Source: an uncultured Pseudomonadota bacterium
GTDB lineage: Bacteria > Pseudomonadota > Gammaproteobacteria > Steroidobacterales > Steroidobacteraceae
DNA: 64,000 bases
Direction of reading: 5' to 3'
Assembly: GCA_903832085.1 (NCBI GenBank)
Contig: CAIKZZ010000034.1
Span: 1 to 64,000, forward strand
Positions 1 through 9,442 of this stretch are shown piece by piece. The translations under genes were made by a program, and so were the position numbers. A model generated the notes under the pieces. It was given only the letters and a program-made list of their open reading frames with translations, was not told where the DNA came from and did not search any database. Each line of letters begins with the position of its first letter. Positions within the stretch are counted from its first letter, which is position 1.

Positions 1-1141
1 GACAGCGCGCTAATAGACCAAGCACATCAGCGGCACCTGCGCGCGGCGGGTCGAGTAAGACCCGATCATACCGCTGCTTTGCCCACGGGTCTCGCGCCCA
101 TGTATCGGATAGCAGGTTCGCCACTGCAAACTGAGCATTGCGAATACCATTAAGGGCGGCATTTGAGCGCGCCCGGGCGATTAACGCAGGCTCTCCCTCT
201 AGCCCCATCACCTCGGCCGCCGTGCGCGCTAGCGGTAAGGTGAAATTACCTAAACCGCAGTATAAATCGAGTACCGAATGGCCCGCCTCAACCTGCAACA
301 ACTCAATCGCATGGCTAACCATACGGGCATTTAACTCAGCATTCACTTGTACGAAATCGAGAGGCCCAAATTCGAGGGTTACGTCAAATTCGTCCAAACG
401 ATAGCTTAAAACTGAGGCCGTCGACTGAAGCGGCACCGCGCTACTTGGACCCTTAGACTGCAGCCAGAACTCCACCCTATGCTCTGCAGCGAACTCGTTC
501 AGGCGCTCACAATCTGCACTCGATGGCGGCGCAAGCACCCGCAGGACGAGCACGACAATCGGAGTCGCCACCGCAACTTCAATCTGAGGAATCCGATCAG
601 CGATGCTTAAGCTCGCGATCAGCTGACCGAGCGCCTCACACAGCCCCCCGACAGGATCTGATAACACCTCGCAACGCTGAACGTCTGCTAAGAGTGCTGA
701 ATCACGCTCTCTAAAACCGATCAGTGCCCGACCCTGACGCGATAAGTTCTTAACACCCAAACGCGCCCGTCTGCGATATGCCTGAGTCGGTCCCGTCAGA
801 GGCGCAAGCACGCTCGCTGGTGTCACGTGACCGATGCGCTCTAACTCTTGTACGAGTGCTTGCGACTTATGCGTCAACTGAACTGTGGGATCTAGATGCT
901 GGAGCGCGCATCCACCACAGCGCCCGAAGGCGGTACACGGCGGTGTAACCCGGCCCGGCGCTGCAACGAGCACCTCGAGCAGCTGCGCCTCATCGTGGCG
1001 CTGGCGGCGACGCACGCGCCGCAAACGCACCTGTTCCCCTGGGAGCGCCCCGGCGACGAAGACAGCCTTGCCATCGATGCGCGCCACGCCACGCCCGTCA
1101 TGGTCAAGATCAGTGACCCATGCTGTATGCTCGTCGGTCAT
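1..1141 (-). CDS. rlmD: 23S rRNA (uracil-C5)-methyltransferase RlmD, C-terminus cut by window edge
   Basis: SAM-dependent enzyme that methylates a uracil (U1939 in E. coli numbering) of 23S rRNA. Translating back from ATG 1141 gives an open frame of 380 codons running off the left edge. An N-terminal TRAM-like stretch is followed by the iron-sulfur ligand pattern C-x5-C-G-G-C (CTAFGRCGGC, about residues 69-78) and a later Cys in DVQRCEVL, as in RumA/RlmD. The SAM motif DLYCGLGNF and the LLDPPRAG motif lie near the cut. The nucleophilic cysteine expected further downstream is outside the window. It follows pdxJ by about 40 bases on the same strand. The family call is firm; the exact start is less so, since no strong ribosome site is visible. 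Confidence 0.95.
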   Translation of the reverse strand, partial: MTDEHTAWVTDLDHDGRGVARIDGKAVFVAGALPGEQVRLRRVRRRQRHDEAQLLEVLVAAPGRVTPPCTAFGRCGGCALQHLDPTVQLTHKSQALVQELERIGHVTPASVLAPLTGPTQAYRRRARLGVKNLSRQGRALIGFRERDSALLADVQRCEVLSDPVGGLCEALGQLIASLSIADRIPQIEVAVATPIVVLVLRVLAPPSSADCERLNEFAAEHRVEFWLQSKGPSSAVPLQSTASVLSYRLDEFDVTLEFGPLDFVQVNAELNARMVSHAIELLQVEAGHSVLDLYCGLGNFTLPLARTAAEVMGLEGEPALIARARSNAALNGIRNAQFAVANLLSDTWARDPWAKQRYDRVLLDPPRAGAADVLGLLARC

Positions 1142-1179
1142 CACGAGCTATCGCGCAAAGCCTTGGCCGTCAACCATGC

Positions 1180-1953
1180 TCATGTATGCCGCGCCTCAAG
1201 CATCAGCCGCTTCATCTCGCGCACAGCATCTTTAATGCCAACGAATAAAGCGCGTCCAACAATCGCGTAACCTATATTCAGCTCAACAATCTGCGGAATG
1301 GCCGCTATTGGCGCGACGTTGTGATAGTCAAGACCATGCCCTGCATTGACGATTAAATTACAGCTAGCTGCATGAGCTACAGCTTGCCGAATACGCTCAA
1401 GCTCGTGCACTTTTTCAGCGCCATGGCTCTGTGCATATCTGCCTGTGTGTAACTCAATCACAGGCGCACCGAGTGCTAATGCCGCATCAATCTGCCTACG
1501 TTCCGGATCAATGAACAAGGACGTGCGTACTCCCGCAGCCTTAAAACGCAACACGACATCTTTCAGGTGCGCTTGATTGCTATGCGCATCAAGCCCTCCT
1601 TCGGTGGTGAGCTCCTCACGACGCTCTGGCACTAGGCACACATCGCGAGGTTTGATGCGCACGGCCACATCAATCATGGCATCGATGGCAGCCACCTCAA
1701 GATTCATATGCGTCTGTAAAGCCAGACTAAAGCGCTCTACATCATGGTCTTGAATGTGACGCCGATCTTCACGCAAGTGCAGCGTAATGCTGTCGGCGCC
1801 CGCCTCTTCAGCAAGCAGCGCTGCAAGCAACGGATCCGGATAGCGCGCCTTGCGCGCTTGCCGCACCGTTGCCACGTGATCAATATTCACACCGAGCGCA
1901 ATGCTCAGGCGAGAGCCGCTATCAGACGCCCCCGCTTCCACTTTGCCATTCAT
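1180..1953 (-). CDS. pdxJ: Pyridoxine 5'-phosphate synthase PdxJ
   Basis: Cytoplasmic TIM-barrel enzyme that condenses 1-deoxyxylulose 5-phosphate with 3-amino-2-oxopropyl phosphate to pyridoxine 5'-phosphate, the last ring-forming step of de novo vitamin B6 synthesis. The 257 aa protein carries the family opening [12 protein letters not shown] (residues 20-31), the active-site block HLREDRRHI (59-67), the TTEGGLD loop and the NAGHGL histidine motif. The N-terminus is about 14 residues longer than in E. coli. ATG 1953 has GGAG about nine bases upstream. It lies 14 bases after recO, the usual recO-pdxJ pair downstream of era. It uses deoxyxylulose phosphate, which links it to the MEP-pathway genes dxr, ispD and ispF in this window. 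Confidence 0.97.
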   Translation of the reverse strand: MNGKVEAGASDSGSRLSIALGVNIDHVATVRQARKARYPDPLLAALLAEEAGADSITLHLREDRRHIQDHDVERFSLALQTHMNLEVAAIDAMIDVAVRIKPRDVCLVPERREELTTEGGLDAHSNQAHLKDVVLRFKAAGVRTSLFIDPERRQIDAALALGAPVIELHTGRYAQSHGAEKVHELERIRQAVAHAASCNLIVNAGHGLDYHNVAPIAAIPQIVELNIGYAIVGRALFVGIKDAVREMKRLMLEARHT

Positions 1954-1967
1954 CGTGCAATCTCCGC

Positions 1968-2699
1968 CTACTTTGTGCGTCCATCAAAAATTGCGCGAGC
2001 TACGTCTCGCGTCGAGAGCGTACGCCCATCGAGCACTTGATCTAGCGCCGCACGCAGCACACGTTTTGCTGCGGCAAGACTAGACTCATCTGTTAATTCC
2101 TCAGAGGCTAACGACAAGAGTTCGCGCCCTTGGAAGTGTATTCCGGCACTCGAGCGAGCCACTGGGCCAAGCACACCTTGCTCAGACCGTACATGATAAT
2201 ACTCATTTGGATCGAGTTGCTCACCGCTCCCGGCAATTTGACTGTAATCCAGCGACACCCCGATCGCTTCCAACAGCCGCTTCTCGAACAATCGCAGCGC
2301 ACGAGCCTGGCTCAGCCCACCCGCTAAGTCGCCGAGCGCAGCCGCATAGGCTGAATAGATCTCCGGATGTGGATCCTCGCGACCCAGTAGCTTGAGCAGT
2401 AGCTCGTTTAGATAAAAAGCACTCATTAGCACGTCCGCCGACAGCGTCACTGGTGCACCAGCGAGCTCCGCTCCGGTCAACGCACCACCATCGCCAGACC
2501 CAGCCCATGAGACCAGCAGCGGCATGAATGGCTGTAGCACAGGAGACAACACGCTCTTCTCGCGGCGCACACCGCGTGCAAATAGACAAACACGCCCGTG
2601 GTCTTGGGTAAAAAACTCAATAATTCGGCCAGATTCTTGAAAATCCCGCTGGTGCAGGAGGAATGCCGGCTCAAGCGTTAAGCGACGCGATCGATTCAT
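1968..2699 (-). CDS. recO: DNA repair protein RecO
   Basis: Recombination mediator of the RecFOR pathway, which helps load RecA on SSB-coated single-stranded DNA. The 243 aa product has the N-terminal OB-fold signature ([20 protein letters not shown], about residues 12-31), the RGVRREKS stretch, and a helical C-terminal half with the [10 protein letters not shown] motif. The length matches the family (E. coli 242 aa). As in many gammaproteobacteria, it lies between era and pdxJ. The gap to era is 22 bases. ATG 2699 is the only sensible start before the conserved domain. Confidence 0.94.
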   Translation of the reverse strand: MNRSRRLTLEPAFLLHQRDFQESGRIIEFFTQDHGRVCLFARGVRREKSVLSPVLQPFMPLLVSWAGSGDGGALTGAELAGAPVTLSADVLMSAFYLNELLLKLLGREDPHPEIYSAYAAALGDLAGGLSQARALRLFEKRLLEAIGVSLDYSQIAGSGEQLDPNEYYHVRSEQGVLGPVARSSAGIHFQGRELLSLASEELTDESSLAAAKRVLRAALDQVLDGRTLSTRDVARAIFDGRTK

Positions 2700-2721
2700 G
2701 CACGCTTACCAAACAGGCGAC

Positions 2722-3627
2722 TTAAGGCGTTTCATAACCAAAGGATTTTAAAGCAATGGCGTTATCAGCCCAGTTCTCTTTTACTTTTACCCATAACTCG
2801 AGATGTGTGCGTCGGCCATACAGCTTGTTCAGCTCCATCCGCGCGGCCCGCCCAATTTCTTTCAGCAGTAGACCGCCTTCGCCAATCACGATCTTCTTCT
2901 GACCGGGACGCTCCACCCAAATGACCGCTCCAATCTCGAGCCGTCCATCCTCAGTCTCCGCAGTGCGCTCAATCTCGACACTGAGCCCATACGGAAGCTC
3001 TTGCTGCAGGCGTAGGGTTAATTTTTCACGGATAATTTCTGTGGTTCGAAAGGAGTTGGACCGATCAGTCAGTTGCTCCTCCGGAAATAACGGCGGTGAC
3101 TCTGGCAAATGTGCACTTAAAATATCAGGCAACCGCGCCACATTGTCGACGCGCCTCGCGGAAAGCGGGACGACGTCCAAAAAGGTGTGCAAACTTGCCA
3201 AATGAGCGAGGTGCGGCAGCAAGCGACTTCGTGGCCGAATCTCATCGACTTTATTTACGATAATCAGCGAGGGTCGGCCACTGGCACGAATCCGTTCAAG
3301 GACTCGCTCGTCCTCGGAGTGGAAATTAAGCGCTTCAACGACAAATGCGACGAGATCCGCATCCGCTAGCGAGCTGGCAGCGGCACGATTCATATACTGA
3401 TTTAACTTACGACGCGCACCAGTATGCAATCCAGGCGTATCAACTAACGCGATCTGGTAATTCGCACGGTGTAACACACCGAGAATTCGGTGGCGAGTTG
3501 TCTGCGGCTTCGGCGAAACAATGCTGAGTTTTGTTTGCAGCAACGCATTCAATAAGGTCGACTTGCCAACATTGGGCCGTCCAACCAATGCGACGAAACC
3601 TGCTCGAAATGGCACTGTAGTGCTCAC
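2722..3627 (-). CDS. era: GTPase Era, ribosome assembly factor
   Basis: Essential GTPase that binds the 3' end of 16S rRNA during 30S assembly. Of 301 aa, residues 16-24 form the P-loop GRPNVGKST; the switch region TTRHRILGV, the DTPGLH G3 motif and the NKVDE G4 motif follow. The C-terminal KH domain includes VIGEGGLLLKEIG. The start is GTG, overlapping the rnc stop by four bases (GTGA), so translation is probably coupled to rnc. The rnc-era-recO order is the classic gammaproteobacterial operon. Confidence 0.97.
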   Translation of the reverse strand: MSTTVPFRAGFVALVGRPNVGKSTLLNALLQTKLSIVSPKPQTTRHRILGVLHRANYQIALVDTPGLHTGARRKLNQYMNRAAASSLADADLVAFVVEALNFHSEDERVLERIRASGRPSLIIVNKVDEIRPRSRLLPHLAHLASLHTFLDVVPLSARRVDNVARLPDILSAHLPESPPLFPEEQLTDRSNSFRTTEIIREKLTLRLQQELPYGLSVEIERTAETEDGRLEIGAVIWVERPGQKKIVIGEGGLLLKEIGRAARMELNKLYGRRTHLELWVKVKENWADNAIALKSFGYETP

Positions 3628-4322
3628 AGCTCACCCTTGTCTGTCAGTATTTTGAGCAGCTTACTTGCTGCGACTTGCTCTGCACGCCGCCGGCTGCTGC
3701 CCGTCCCCTCACAAACATGATCTCCCGTACCCAGAGTGCAACTCACGGTGAAAAACTGCTCATGTGCTTCTCCAGAAATTACGTCGACTGTGTACACCGG
3801 CAGCGGTAAGCCCTTGCCTTGCAGGTACTCCTGCAGCTGAGTCTTTGGGTCCTTTGTTACAGGATGCTGCTCCAGTTCCTGCAGTCTTTGCGCTAATAAC
3901 GGCTCAATAGCTGCACGAGCTGCCTCAATGCCACCATCCATATACACAGCACCAAGTACAGCCTCAAACGCGTCGGCTAAAATGGAGCGGCGTCTGAATC
4001 CACCAGAGCGTAATTCACCAGAGCCAAGACGAAGGCGCTCGCCCAGCGCAAGGTACTCACCGATATCCGCCAAGGTCTCCCCATTCACCAGACTCGCGCG
4101 GAACCGCGTCAAATCACCCTCGTCGGCCTGTGGGAAACTACGGTACAACCATTCAGCAACCAAAAATGACAGTACCGCATCACCTAAGAACTCTAACCGC
4201 TCATTGTGCGTACCCGCAGCACTACGATGCGTAAGCGCAACCTCAAGCAGCGCACCATCGCGGATCTTCCAACCCAGCCGGCGATATAGCCAATCGGCGT
4301 CCTTGCTCAGCGCTTGGGTCAC
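3624..4322 (-). CDS. rnc: Ribonuclease III
   Basis: Double-strand-specific endoribonuclease for rRNA precursor and mRNA processing. The 232 aa protein holds the signature ERLEFLGDAVL (residues 41-51) and the second acidic cluster LADAFEAVLGAVYMDGG that completes the metal site. The C-terminal dsRNA-binding domain begins at DPKTQLQEYLQGKG. It starts with GTG overlapping the stop of the DUF4845 gene (GTGA), and its own stop overlaps era in the same way. In E. coli, RNase III cleaves its own leader; no such site was identified here. Confidence 0.97.
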   Translation of the reverse strand: MTQALSKDADWLYRRLGWKIRDGALLEVALTHRSAAGTHNERLEFLGDAVLSFLVAEWLYRSFPQADEGDLTRFRASLVNGETLADIGEYLALGERLRLGSGELRSGGFRRRSILADAFEAVLGAVYMDGGIEAARAAIEPLLAQRLQELEQHPVTKDPKTQLQEYLQGKGLPLPVYTVDVISGEAHEQFFTVSCTLGTGDHVCEGTGSSRRRAEQVAASKLLKILTDKGEL

Positions 4323-4696
4323 AAGCCTCCCGATTGCTGGAGGTTTACACTCTTATCGAAGTGTGCACGCAAAGACACATTCCACAAGAACGGTACGTCT
4401 ACCGTATAGCTCATGTGTACCCGCCAGCCCGTTTTCGTTGCGCTGATCACTACATCACTGGCACGAACGGACGTCACGTCACTCACATCAAAACGTCGCT
4501 CAAGTGCAGCACGAATTGAGTCCTCGGATACACTTCCGCCTAAGTCGGCGGCGGTAAGCCCACCTACTGCTTTGGCCGCATTAAAGTATTCAATGTACGA
4601 AGGAACTAAGCGTATTCCCCCATAAACAAACATACCTAAAAAAACAATAACGATCAGCACACCAAGTGCGGTCATTCCAGTTTCACGGCGTCGCAT
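4319..4696 (-). CDS. DUF4845 single-pass membrane protein
   Basis: Small protein of 125 aa, characteristically found between lepB and rnc in gammaproteobacteria; its function is unknown. It has a short basic N-terminus, one hydrophobic segment (about residues 9-30), and a soluble domain of alternating strands that probably faces the periplasm. The layout resembles a minor pseudopilin: MTALGVLIVIVFLGM looks like a type IV pilin N-terminus, but the glycine cleavage context is not convincing. A GAGGGG ribosome site precedes ATG 4696. It overlaps rnc by four bases, so its level may set that of RNase III. The family call rests on sequence pattern and position. Confidence 0.85.
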   Translation of the reverse strand: MRRRETGMTALGVLIVIVFLGMFVYGGIRLVPSYIEYFNAAKAVGGLTAADLGGSVSEDSIRAALERRFDVSDVTSVRASDVVISATKTGWRVHMSYTVDVPFLWNVSLRAHFDKSVNLQQSGGL

Positions 4697-4717
4697 AAGA
4701 AAATCCCCTCATAACGT

Positions 4718-5587
4718 CTAATGTATTGCCATCCCAATACGCTTCAGTGGCGACCCGGCAGACGTGTTAAAACTCAGCCAGATTCGCAGTGCCTTACCAA
4801 CCAAATTCGCTTCGGGCACGAAGCCGAGTTCAGGAAAACGGCTATCGGCACTGTTATCACGATTATCGCCCATGAAAAAATAGTATCCCAGTGGCACGAC
4901 ATAGGTTCCCTGCGGTGCTCTCGACACATCGGCAGCTGGACCCAAAATCGGCGCTCCACTTTGTAAGGGGCACTCGTTTAAATCACGCTTAGGCGTACAG
5001 CCACGGTAGTACCGCTGCGGCTCCTCGGGGCAATACATTAGGGCGTGGGTGTGTTGGTCTAACACCTCGCTCGCCTCCCGAAAATTGCGGTAACACGCAT
5101 CATCGGTAAATGCACCGGTATCCGTCGCCGTCATCTCTTTACCGTTTACCCAAACGGCATCACCACGCACTTCGACTCGATCGCCGGGCAACCCCACTAA
5201 TCGCTTAATATAATTCACCGACGGCTGGCTAGGTTTACGAAAAACAACTACATCGCCGCGTTGCGGCTGCCCGACATCCACAATTTTTTTGTTCCACACG
5301 GGTAGACGGATGCCATAGCTAAATTTACTGACAAAGATAAAGTCTCCGTCAACCAGAGTCGGCATCATTGAATCTGATGGGATCCGAAATGGCTCAAAAA
5401 CAAAAGAACGGACTAACAGAACAACAAGGATCACCGGGAAAAATGACCGCGCGTACTCGATAATGACTGGCTGCGGCGCGCCGACCGGACGAGCTTTGCT
5501 CAAGAACCAGACATCAAGCGCACTAATGATCCCAGTAACAAGCGCGAGCACAACCAGCACTAGCGAAAAATCAAAAATTAATGGCAT
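4718..5587 (-). CDS. lepB: Signal peptidase I
   Basis: Inner-membrane serine protease that removes signal peptides from exported proteins. It has 289 aa: two N-terminal transmembrane segments (about residues 5-25 and 48-62), catalytic Ser73 in PSDSMMPTL, the general-base Lys128 in YIKRLVGLPGD, and the conserved GDNRDNSADSRF box near residue 240. The periplasmic domain has an insert of about 40 residues with four cysteines (165, 186, 197, 206), more than the single disulfide of E. coli LepB. A GGGAGG site lies seven bases before ATG 5587, and lepA ends 25 bases upstream. lepA-lepB is a standard pair. Confidence 0.97.
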   Translation of the reverse strand: MPLIFDFSLVLVVLALVTGIISALDVWFLSKARPVGAPQPVIIEYARSFFPVILVVLLVRSFVFEPFRIPSDSMMPTLVDGDFIFVSKFSYGIRLPVWNKKIVDVGQPQRGDVVVFRKPSQPSVNYIKRLVGLPGDRVEVRGDAVWVNGKEMTATDTGAFTDDACYRNFREASEVLDQHTHALMYCPEEPQRYYRGCTPKRDLNECPLQSGAPILGPAADVSRAPQGTYVVPLGYYFFMGDNRDNSADSRFPELGFVPEANLVGKALRIWLSFNTSAGSPLKRIGMAIH

Positions 5588-5611
5588 GCGCCCTCCCGAT
5601 AAAAAAGTCCG

Positions 5612-7405
5612 TTACTTTTTTCCAACCTGCAATACCGCAAGGAAAGCCTCTTGAGGGATCTCTACTGTCCCTAACTGTTTCATGCGTTTTTTGCCTTCTT
5701 TTTGCTTTTCAAGCAGCTTGCGTTTACGGCTTAAGTCGCCGCCGTAACACTTGGCAAGTACGTTTTTACGCATTGCCTTTACGCTCGCACGGGCAACGAT
5801 TTGACCACCAATAGCCGCCTGAATCGCTACTTCAAACATCTGCCGCGGAATCAACTCCTGCATCTTATCAACAAGTTCCCGCCCACGATGATAAGCGGTA
5901 TCACGATGAACAATAAGCGACAACGCGTCGACGCGGTCTGCATTAATAAGCACATCCAGACGCACGAGATTGGCTGCTTGAAAGCGGTTAAATTCGTAAT
6001 CAAAAGAGGCATAACCCCGACTGACACTCTTGAGGCGGTCGAAGAAATCAAGCACGACATCCGCTAGCGGTAATTCGTACTGCAAGGACACTTGATTGCC
6101 CACGTACAACATCTTTTTTTGAACGCCACGTTTTTCTGTACACAACTGCAGCACACCACCGACATGCTCCGGTGGCACCAAGATGTTTGCTGTAATGATT
6201 GGTTCACGCATTTCCTCAATGCGATCAATCGGCGGTAGTTTTGAAGGATTATCTACGGTGCGCACTATTCCGTCGGTGGTAACCACCTCGTATACAACGG
6301 TAGGCGCACTCGTCACTAGATCTAAGTTGTATTCTCGCTCTAAGCGTTCCTGCACAATTTCCATGTGCAAAAGACCGAGGAAGCCAATACGAAATCCAAA
6401 ACCAAGCGCGGTAGACACTTCGGGTTCGTACTGCAGCGCTGAATCATTTAATTTGAGCTTCTGCAGCGCATCTCGAAACTGCTCGTAGTCATCCGATGAC
6501 ACGGGGAAAAGACCGGCAAATACGCGTGGCTGAATCTTTTTAAATCCAGGCAATGGCGCGCTGCAAGGCGCCGACTCCAGCGTGATTGTGTCGCCAACGG
6601 GCGCGCCATCAATCTCCTTGATCCCAGCGATGACGAATCCCACCTCGCCGGCCGCGAGTTCCTCGCCATCAGTGCGCTTTGGCGTAAATCGACCAAGGCG
6701 CGCACATTCATGGGCGCGTCCCGTAGACCACACTTTGAACTTCTGGCCACGCTTTAGACGACCACTCATCACCCTAACGAGCGACACCACACCGACGTAA
6801 TTATCAAACCATGAATCGATGATCAGTGCCTGCAGCGGTCCGTTTGGATCCCCTAACGGAGGAGGAATACGCTTGACGATTGCCTCAAGTAACTCCTCAA
6901 CGTTTTCACCCGTTTTTGCTGAGACGCGCACGGCGTCACCGGCTTCGATACCAATAATCTCTTCGATCTCAATAATGACGCGATCAGGGTCTGCCGAAGG
7001 TAAGTCAATCTTGTTAATGACAGGCAGTACGGTTAAACCTTGTTCAAGAGCCGTGTAGCAATTCGCCACGCTTTGCGCTTCCACTCCCTGTGCGGCATCC
7101 ACGACAAGGAGCGCTCCCTCGCACGCTGCTAACGAGCGTGACACCTCATAGGAGAAGTCCACGTGCCCTGGCGTGTCGATAAAATTCAGCTGGTAGTCGA
7201 TTCCATCCTGAGCGACATAGCGTAATGTGACGCTTTGTGCCTTGATGGTGATACCGCGCTCGCGCTCAAGATCCATTGAATCAAGCACTTGGGCCTGCAT
7301 CTCGCGCTGCTGCAAGCCACCACAAAGCTGAATCAAACGATCCGCGAGCGTGGATTTACCGTGGTCTACATGGGCGATGATGGAAAAATTGCGTATGGCG
7401 GGCAT
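5612..7405 (-). CDS. lepA: Elongation factor 4 (LepA), back-translocating GTPase
   Basis: Ribosome-associated GTPase related to EF-G, implicated in reverse translocation and in initiation or assembly of 30S subunits. The 597 aa protein (E. coli 599) has the P-loop AHVDHGKST (11-19), ERGITIKAQ switch, [14 protein letters not shown], and the LepA-specific C-terminus with [31 protein letters not shown] box with an upstream TGC (extended -10) sits 48 bases before the start. It opens the lepA-lepB-DUF4845-rnc-era-recO-pdxJ-rlmD run. Confidence 0.98.
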   Translation of the reverse strand: MPAIRNFSIIAHVDHGKSTLADRLIQLCGGLQQREMQAQVLDSMDLERERGITIKAQSVTLRYVAQDGIDYQLNFIDTPGHVDFSYEVSRSLAACEGALLVVDAAQGVEAQSVANCYTALEQGLTVLPVINKIDLPSADPDRVIIEIEEIIGIEAGDAVRVSAKTGENVEELLEAIVKRIPPPLGDPNGPLQALIIDSWFDNYVGVVSLVRVMSGRLKRGQKFKVWSTGRAHECARLGRFTPKRTDGEELAAGEVGFVIAGIKEIDGAPVGDTITLESAPCSAPLPGFKKIQPRVFAGLFPVSSDDYEQFRDALQKLKLNDSALQYEPEVSTALGFGFRIGFLGLLHMEIVQERLEREYNLDLVTSAPTVVYEVVTTDGIVRTVDNPSKLPPIDRIEEMREPIITANILVPPEHVGGVLQLCTEKRGVQKKMLYVGNQVSLQYELPLADVVLDFFDRLKSVSRGYASFDYEFNRFQAANLVRLDVLINADRVDALSLIVHRDTAYHRGRELVDKMQELIPRQMFEVAIQAAIGGQIVARASVKAMRKNVLAKCYGGDLSRKRKLLEKQKEGKKRMKQLGTVEIPQEAFLAVLQVGKK

Positions 7406-7452
7406 GCGGTTCGTCGGCTCCTGCCGGCGACCTTGCTCGGGCCAGCCGGTCG

Positions 7453-7461
7453 ATTATAGCA
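7453..7461 (-). promoter_or_regulatory. Candidate extended -10 promoter for lepA
   Basis: On the minus strand the sequence TGCTATAAT lies 48 bases upstream of the lepA ATG, a perfect -10 hexamer with the TGn extension. No good -35 hexamer is found at 16-18 bases, which fits an extended -10 promoter. It lies in the 89-base gap after the glutaredoxin-like gene, so the lepA run can be transcribed independently of rpoE-rseAB. Not confirmed by any transcript data. Confidence 0.5.
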
Positions 7462-7494
7462 GTCACAGACGCCCCCACCTCGAAAGACAGTGAT

Positions 7495-7725
7495 TCATGG
7501 GCCAGAAGGCAGATCAATCGGGTGCAAAACACCCTCCGCAATCAAAATACCGTCAATGACCAGTACCGGGACACGGTAGCCGTAACGGCGCTTAAGATCC
7601 GGATCCGTGTCGACATCGACACAGCCGATAATCGCATTGCGCACCGTCGCCCACGGGGCAAGCTCGGCATACATCTCGTCGCAGAGCCCGCAGCCCTCAC
7701 GAACGTAAAGAACGATGTCTGTCAC
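7495..7725 (-). CDS. Small glutaredoxin-like protein (DUF836 type)
   Basis: A 76 aa thioredoxin-fold protein. The redox motif C-G-L-C is at residues 12-15 right after the first strand (DIVLYVREG), followed by VDVDTDPDLKRRYG and the cis-proline strand RVPVLVID, the standard glutaredoxin-fold landmarks. It starts with GTG in a GTGA overlap with the rseB stop, so it is co-translated with the envelope-stress operon. DUF836 proteins are common in this position before lepA in gamma- and betaproteobacteria. The substrate is unknown; a thiol-disulfide role is inferred from the motif only. Confidence 0.85.
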   Translation of the reverse strand: MTDIVLYVREGCGLCDEMYAELAPWATVRNAIIGCVDVDTDPDLKRRYGYRVPVLVIDGILIAEGVLHPIDLPSGP

Positions 7726-8759
7726 GGCCGGGATGCAGGATCTTTAGAGCTAGCCGCTTGCCGAGCTACGTGAACCGGGAGTACCCCGGCGGCGATCAAT
7801 GCCACCGTCTCACGCGGCACTTCCCCAAGAGCGGTCACCTGATGACCCGCCACAAAGCGTGAGTAAGCGTAAGCCGAGCCCACCTTTGCTTCACCCGTTA
7901 CCGGTGCGTGCGGCGCCTGCGGCACGCTCTCAATGAAGACCGACACCGAGGCAAGTCCATCGGAAACCACCAGATGCGAAACCGGCTGGTCGGCGCCCGC
8001 GAGACGCCGCTCTGACCACGAACTTAACCGAAACCCGGGTGGCAAATCGCGAAGCCGCCACAATGCGGCCGCTTTGCTGGTACGCGTCACAGCCGCCTGC
8101 TGCCGCACCCATTGAAAACCACCAGCCTGAGTCGTTGGTCGAAAGACAGCATCCGGCAACGAGGATGTCACCCGCAGGCTTGTGAACACCACTTGCTCTA
8201 AAACGACGCCCTCGGCACTACTTAAATCAGTACGCACCGGCAAATGGGTTATCTCATCAATCCACAAGCGATAACCAAAACGAAACCCATCACGGGGCAC
8301 TACATTCACAACGCGTGCCCGACCGCCCATCAGCGTGCGGACCTCAGAACCTAATTCCAGCCGGTAATTTGCCTGTAAGCTGTCATCGAATATCGGCAAA
8401 TTGCCGAGCAATGACGCCGGGCTAGTACGCGATTCCACGACGACGGTACGACTATCTGGAAGATAGCACTGCACTTCCATGTTATTCCGCACGACCTCTC
8501 GCCCAGAACCTGACAGACTTAATAATCGCTCGGCAATTTGCCCATCCTTGAATCGATGCACAATCCGCAGTTTCTCGGCGCGCCCATCAGCAAGGTGTAA
8601 AAACTCTCCTTGGTAGGTTTTGGACGCTAATGCCTCATTCATCGAGGCAAGCAATTGCCCCGCATCCTCCGCAGCAACCGCCGCAACTGTCACGCATAGC
8701 GCGGCCGTGGCGACAAGCAGGCGCCGCGTCTGCAGACAATCCATGCGCCACATAGTCAT
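7722..8759 (-). CDS. rseB: Sigma-E regulatory protein RseB (MucB)
   Basis: Periplasmic protein that binds RseA and shields it from DegS cleavage, and that senses lipopolysaccharide intermediates. The 345 aa precursor has a signal peptide (about residues 1-29, ending AVAAED). The LolA/B-like N-terminal domain contains YQGEFLHL and VHRFKDGQIAERLLSLSG, and the C-terminal MucB/RseB domain contains LPPGFRLSSWSERR and HLVVSDGLASVSVFIE. ATG 8759 overlaps the rseA stop (ATGA). The gene order rpoE-rseA-rseB is canonical. Confidence 0.95.
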   Translation of the reverse strand: MTMWRMDCLQTRRLLVATAALCVTVAAVAAEDAGQLLASMNEALASKTYQGEFLHLADGRAEKLRIVHRFKDGQIAERLLSLSGSGREVVRNNMEVQCYLPDSRTVVVESRTSPASLLGNLPIFDDSLQANYRLELGSEVRTLMGGRARVVNVVPRDGFRFGYRLWIDEITHLPVRTDLSSAEGVVLEQVVFTSLRVTSSLPDAVFRPTTQAGGFQWVRQQAAVTRTSKAAALWRLRDLPPGFRLSSWSERRLAGADQPVSHLVVSDGLASVSVFIESVPQAPHAPVTGEAKVGSAYAYSRFVAGHQVTALGEVPRETVALIAAGVLPVHVARQAASSKDPASRP

Positions 8760-9388
8760 TGACCATTGACTCCCGCCGCGGGGCCGTCAGTAACAAGGTT
8801 ATTGAGAACGCTGGTCAACCCCAACGGCGAACTCACTTCCGAGTGCGCCACCACATAACTCGCCAGCTGCGCTCGTGGGATCACACCTAGCGACGGCTGC
8901 GCCGCGGGTGTGACATAACTCTGAGGTTCATCATGACTCGCGAGGAAACTCCCGCTGACCGACTGCCTCGCCGCCGGCGCGTGCACAGACCGTACCGGCG
9001 AGACCACCGGTGTGCTAATCGCTATCTGCGGAACCGCTGCTCCATCAAAACCAGGCCGGTGCATGAGTCCAAAAATCGCCAGTCCAGCAACCGTCGCTGC
9101 CACAGCCAGCCCACCGAGCACCTTAAAAATACGTTGTGGAGTGTCGTGTCGCCGCGCAGCAGGAACGTGGGCTTTTTCTGCCGCAAGCGCTGCACTCACG
9201 CCCAATGTAACGCGCGAACCCGAGCTAACCGCATCACCGCGCAGGACCGCGCCGATCAGTGAGTAACGCGTCAGTGTTTCGCGTAATGCCGGCTCACGGT
9301 CTAGTCGACGCAAGAGCAGCTCGGTTTCTGCAGCAGGCAGCTCGCCATCCACTAATGCGGAAATCTGCTCGTTCAGCGTGTCACTCAT
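8756..9388 (-). CDS. rseA: Anti-sigma-E factor RseA (MucA)
   Basis: Inner-membrane anti-sigma factor that holds RpoE until stress-triggered proteolysis by DegS and then RseP (also in this window). 210 aa from ATG 9388: the cytoplasmic RseA_N domain has EQISALVDGELPAAE (7-21) and LRETLTRYSLIGAVLRGD (35-52). One transmembrane segment spans about 88-109 and a periplasmic tail binds RseB. ATG 9388 is preferred over an upstream ATG at 9397 because AGGA sits nine bases before it but abuts the upstream one. The gap to rpoE is 54 bases. Confidence 0.93.
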   Translation of the reverse strand: MSDTLNEQISALVDGELPAAETELLLRRLDREPALRETLTRYSLIGAVLRGDAVSSGSRVTLGVSAALAAEKAHVPAARRHDTPQRIFKVLGGLAVAATVAGLAIFGLMHRPGFDGAAVPQIAISTPVVSPVRSVHAPAARQSVSGSFLASHDEPQSYVTPAAQPSLGVIPRAQLASYVVAHSEVSSPLGLTSVLNNLVTDGPAAGVNGQ

Positions 9389-9442
9389 ACAATGCATTCC
9401 TGAAAGTCATTAAACACAAGCATCCACTCGTCCCGAAAAACC

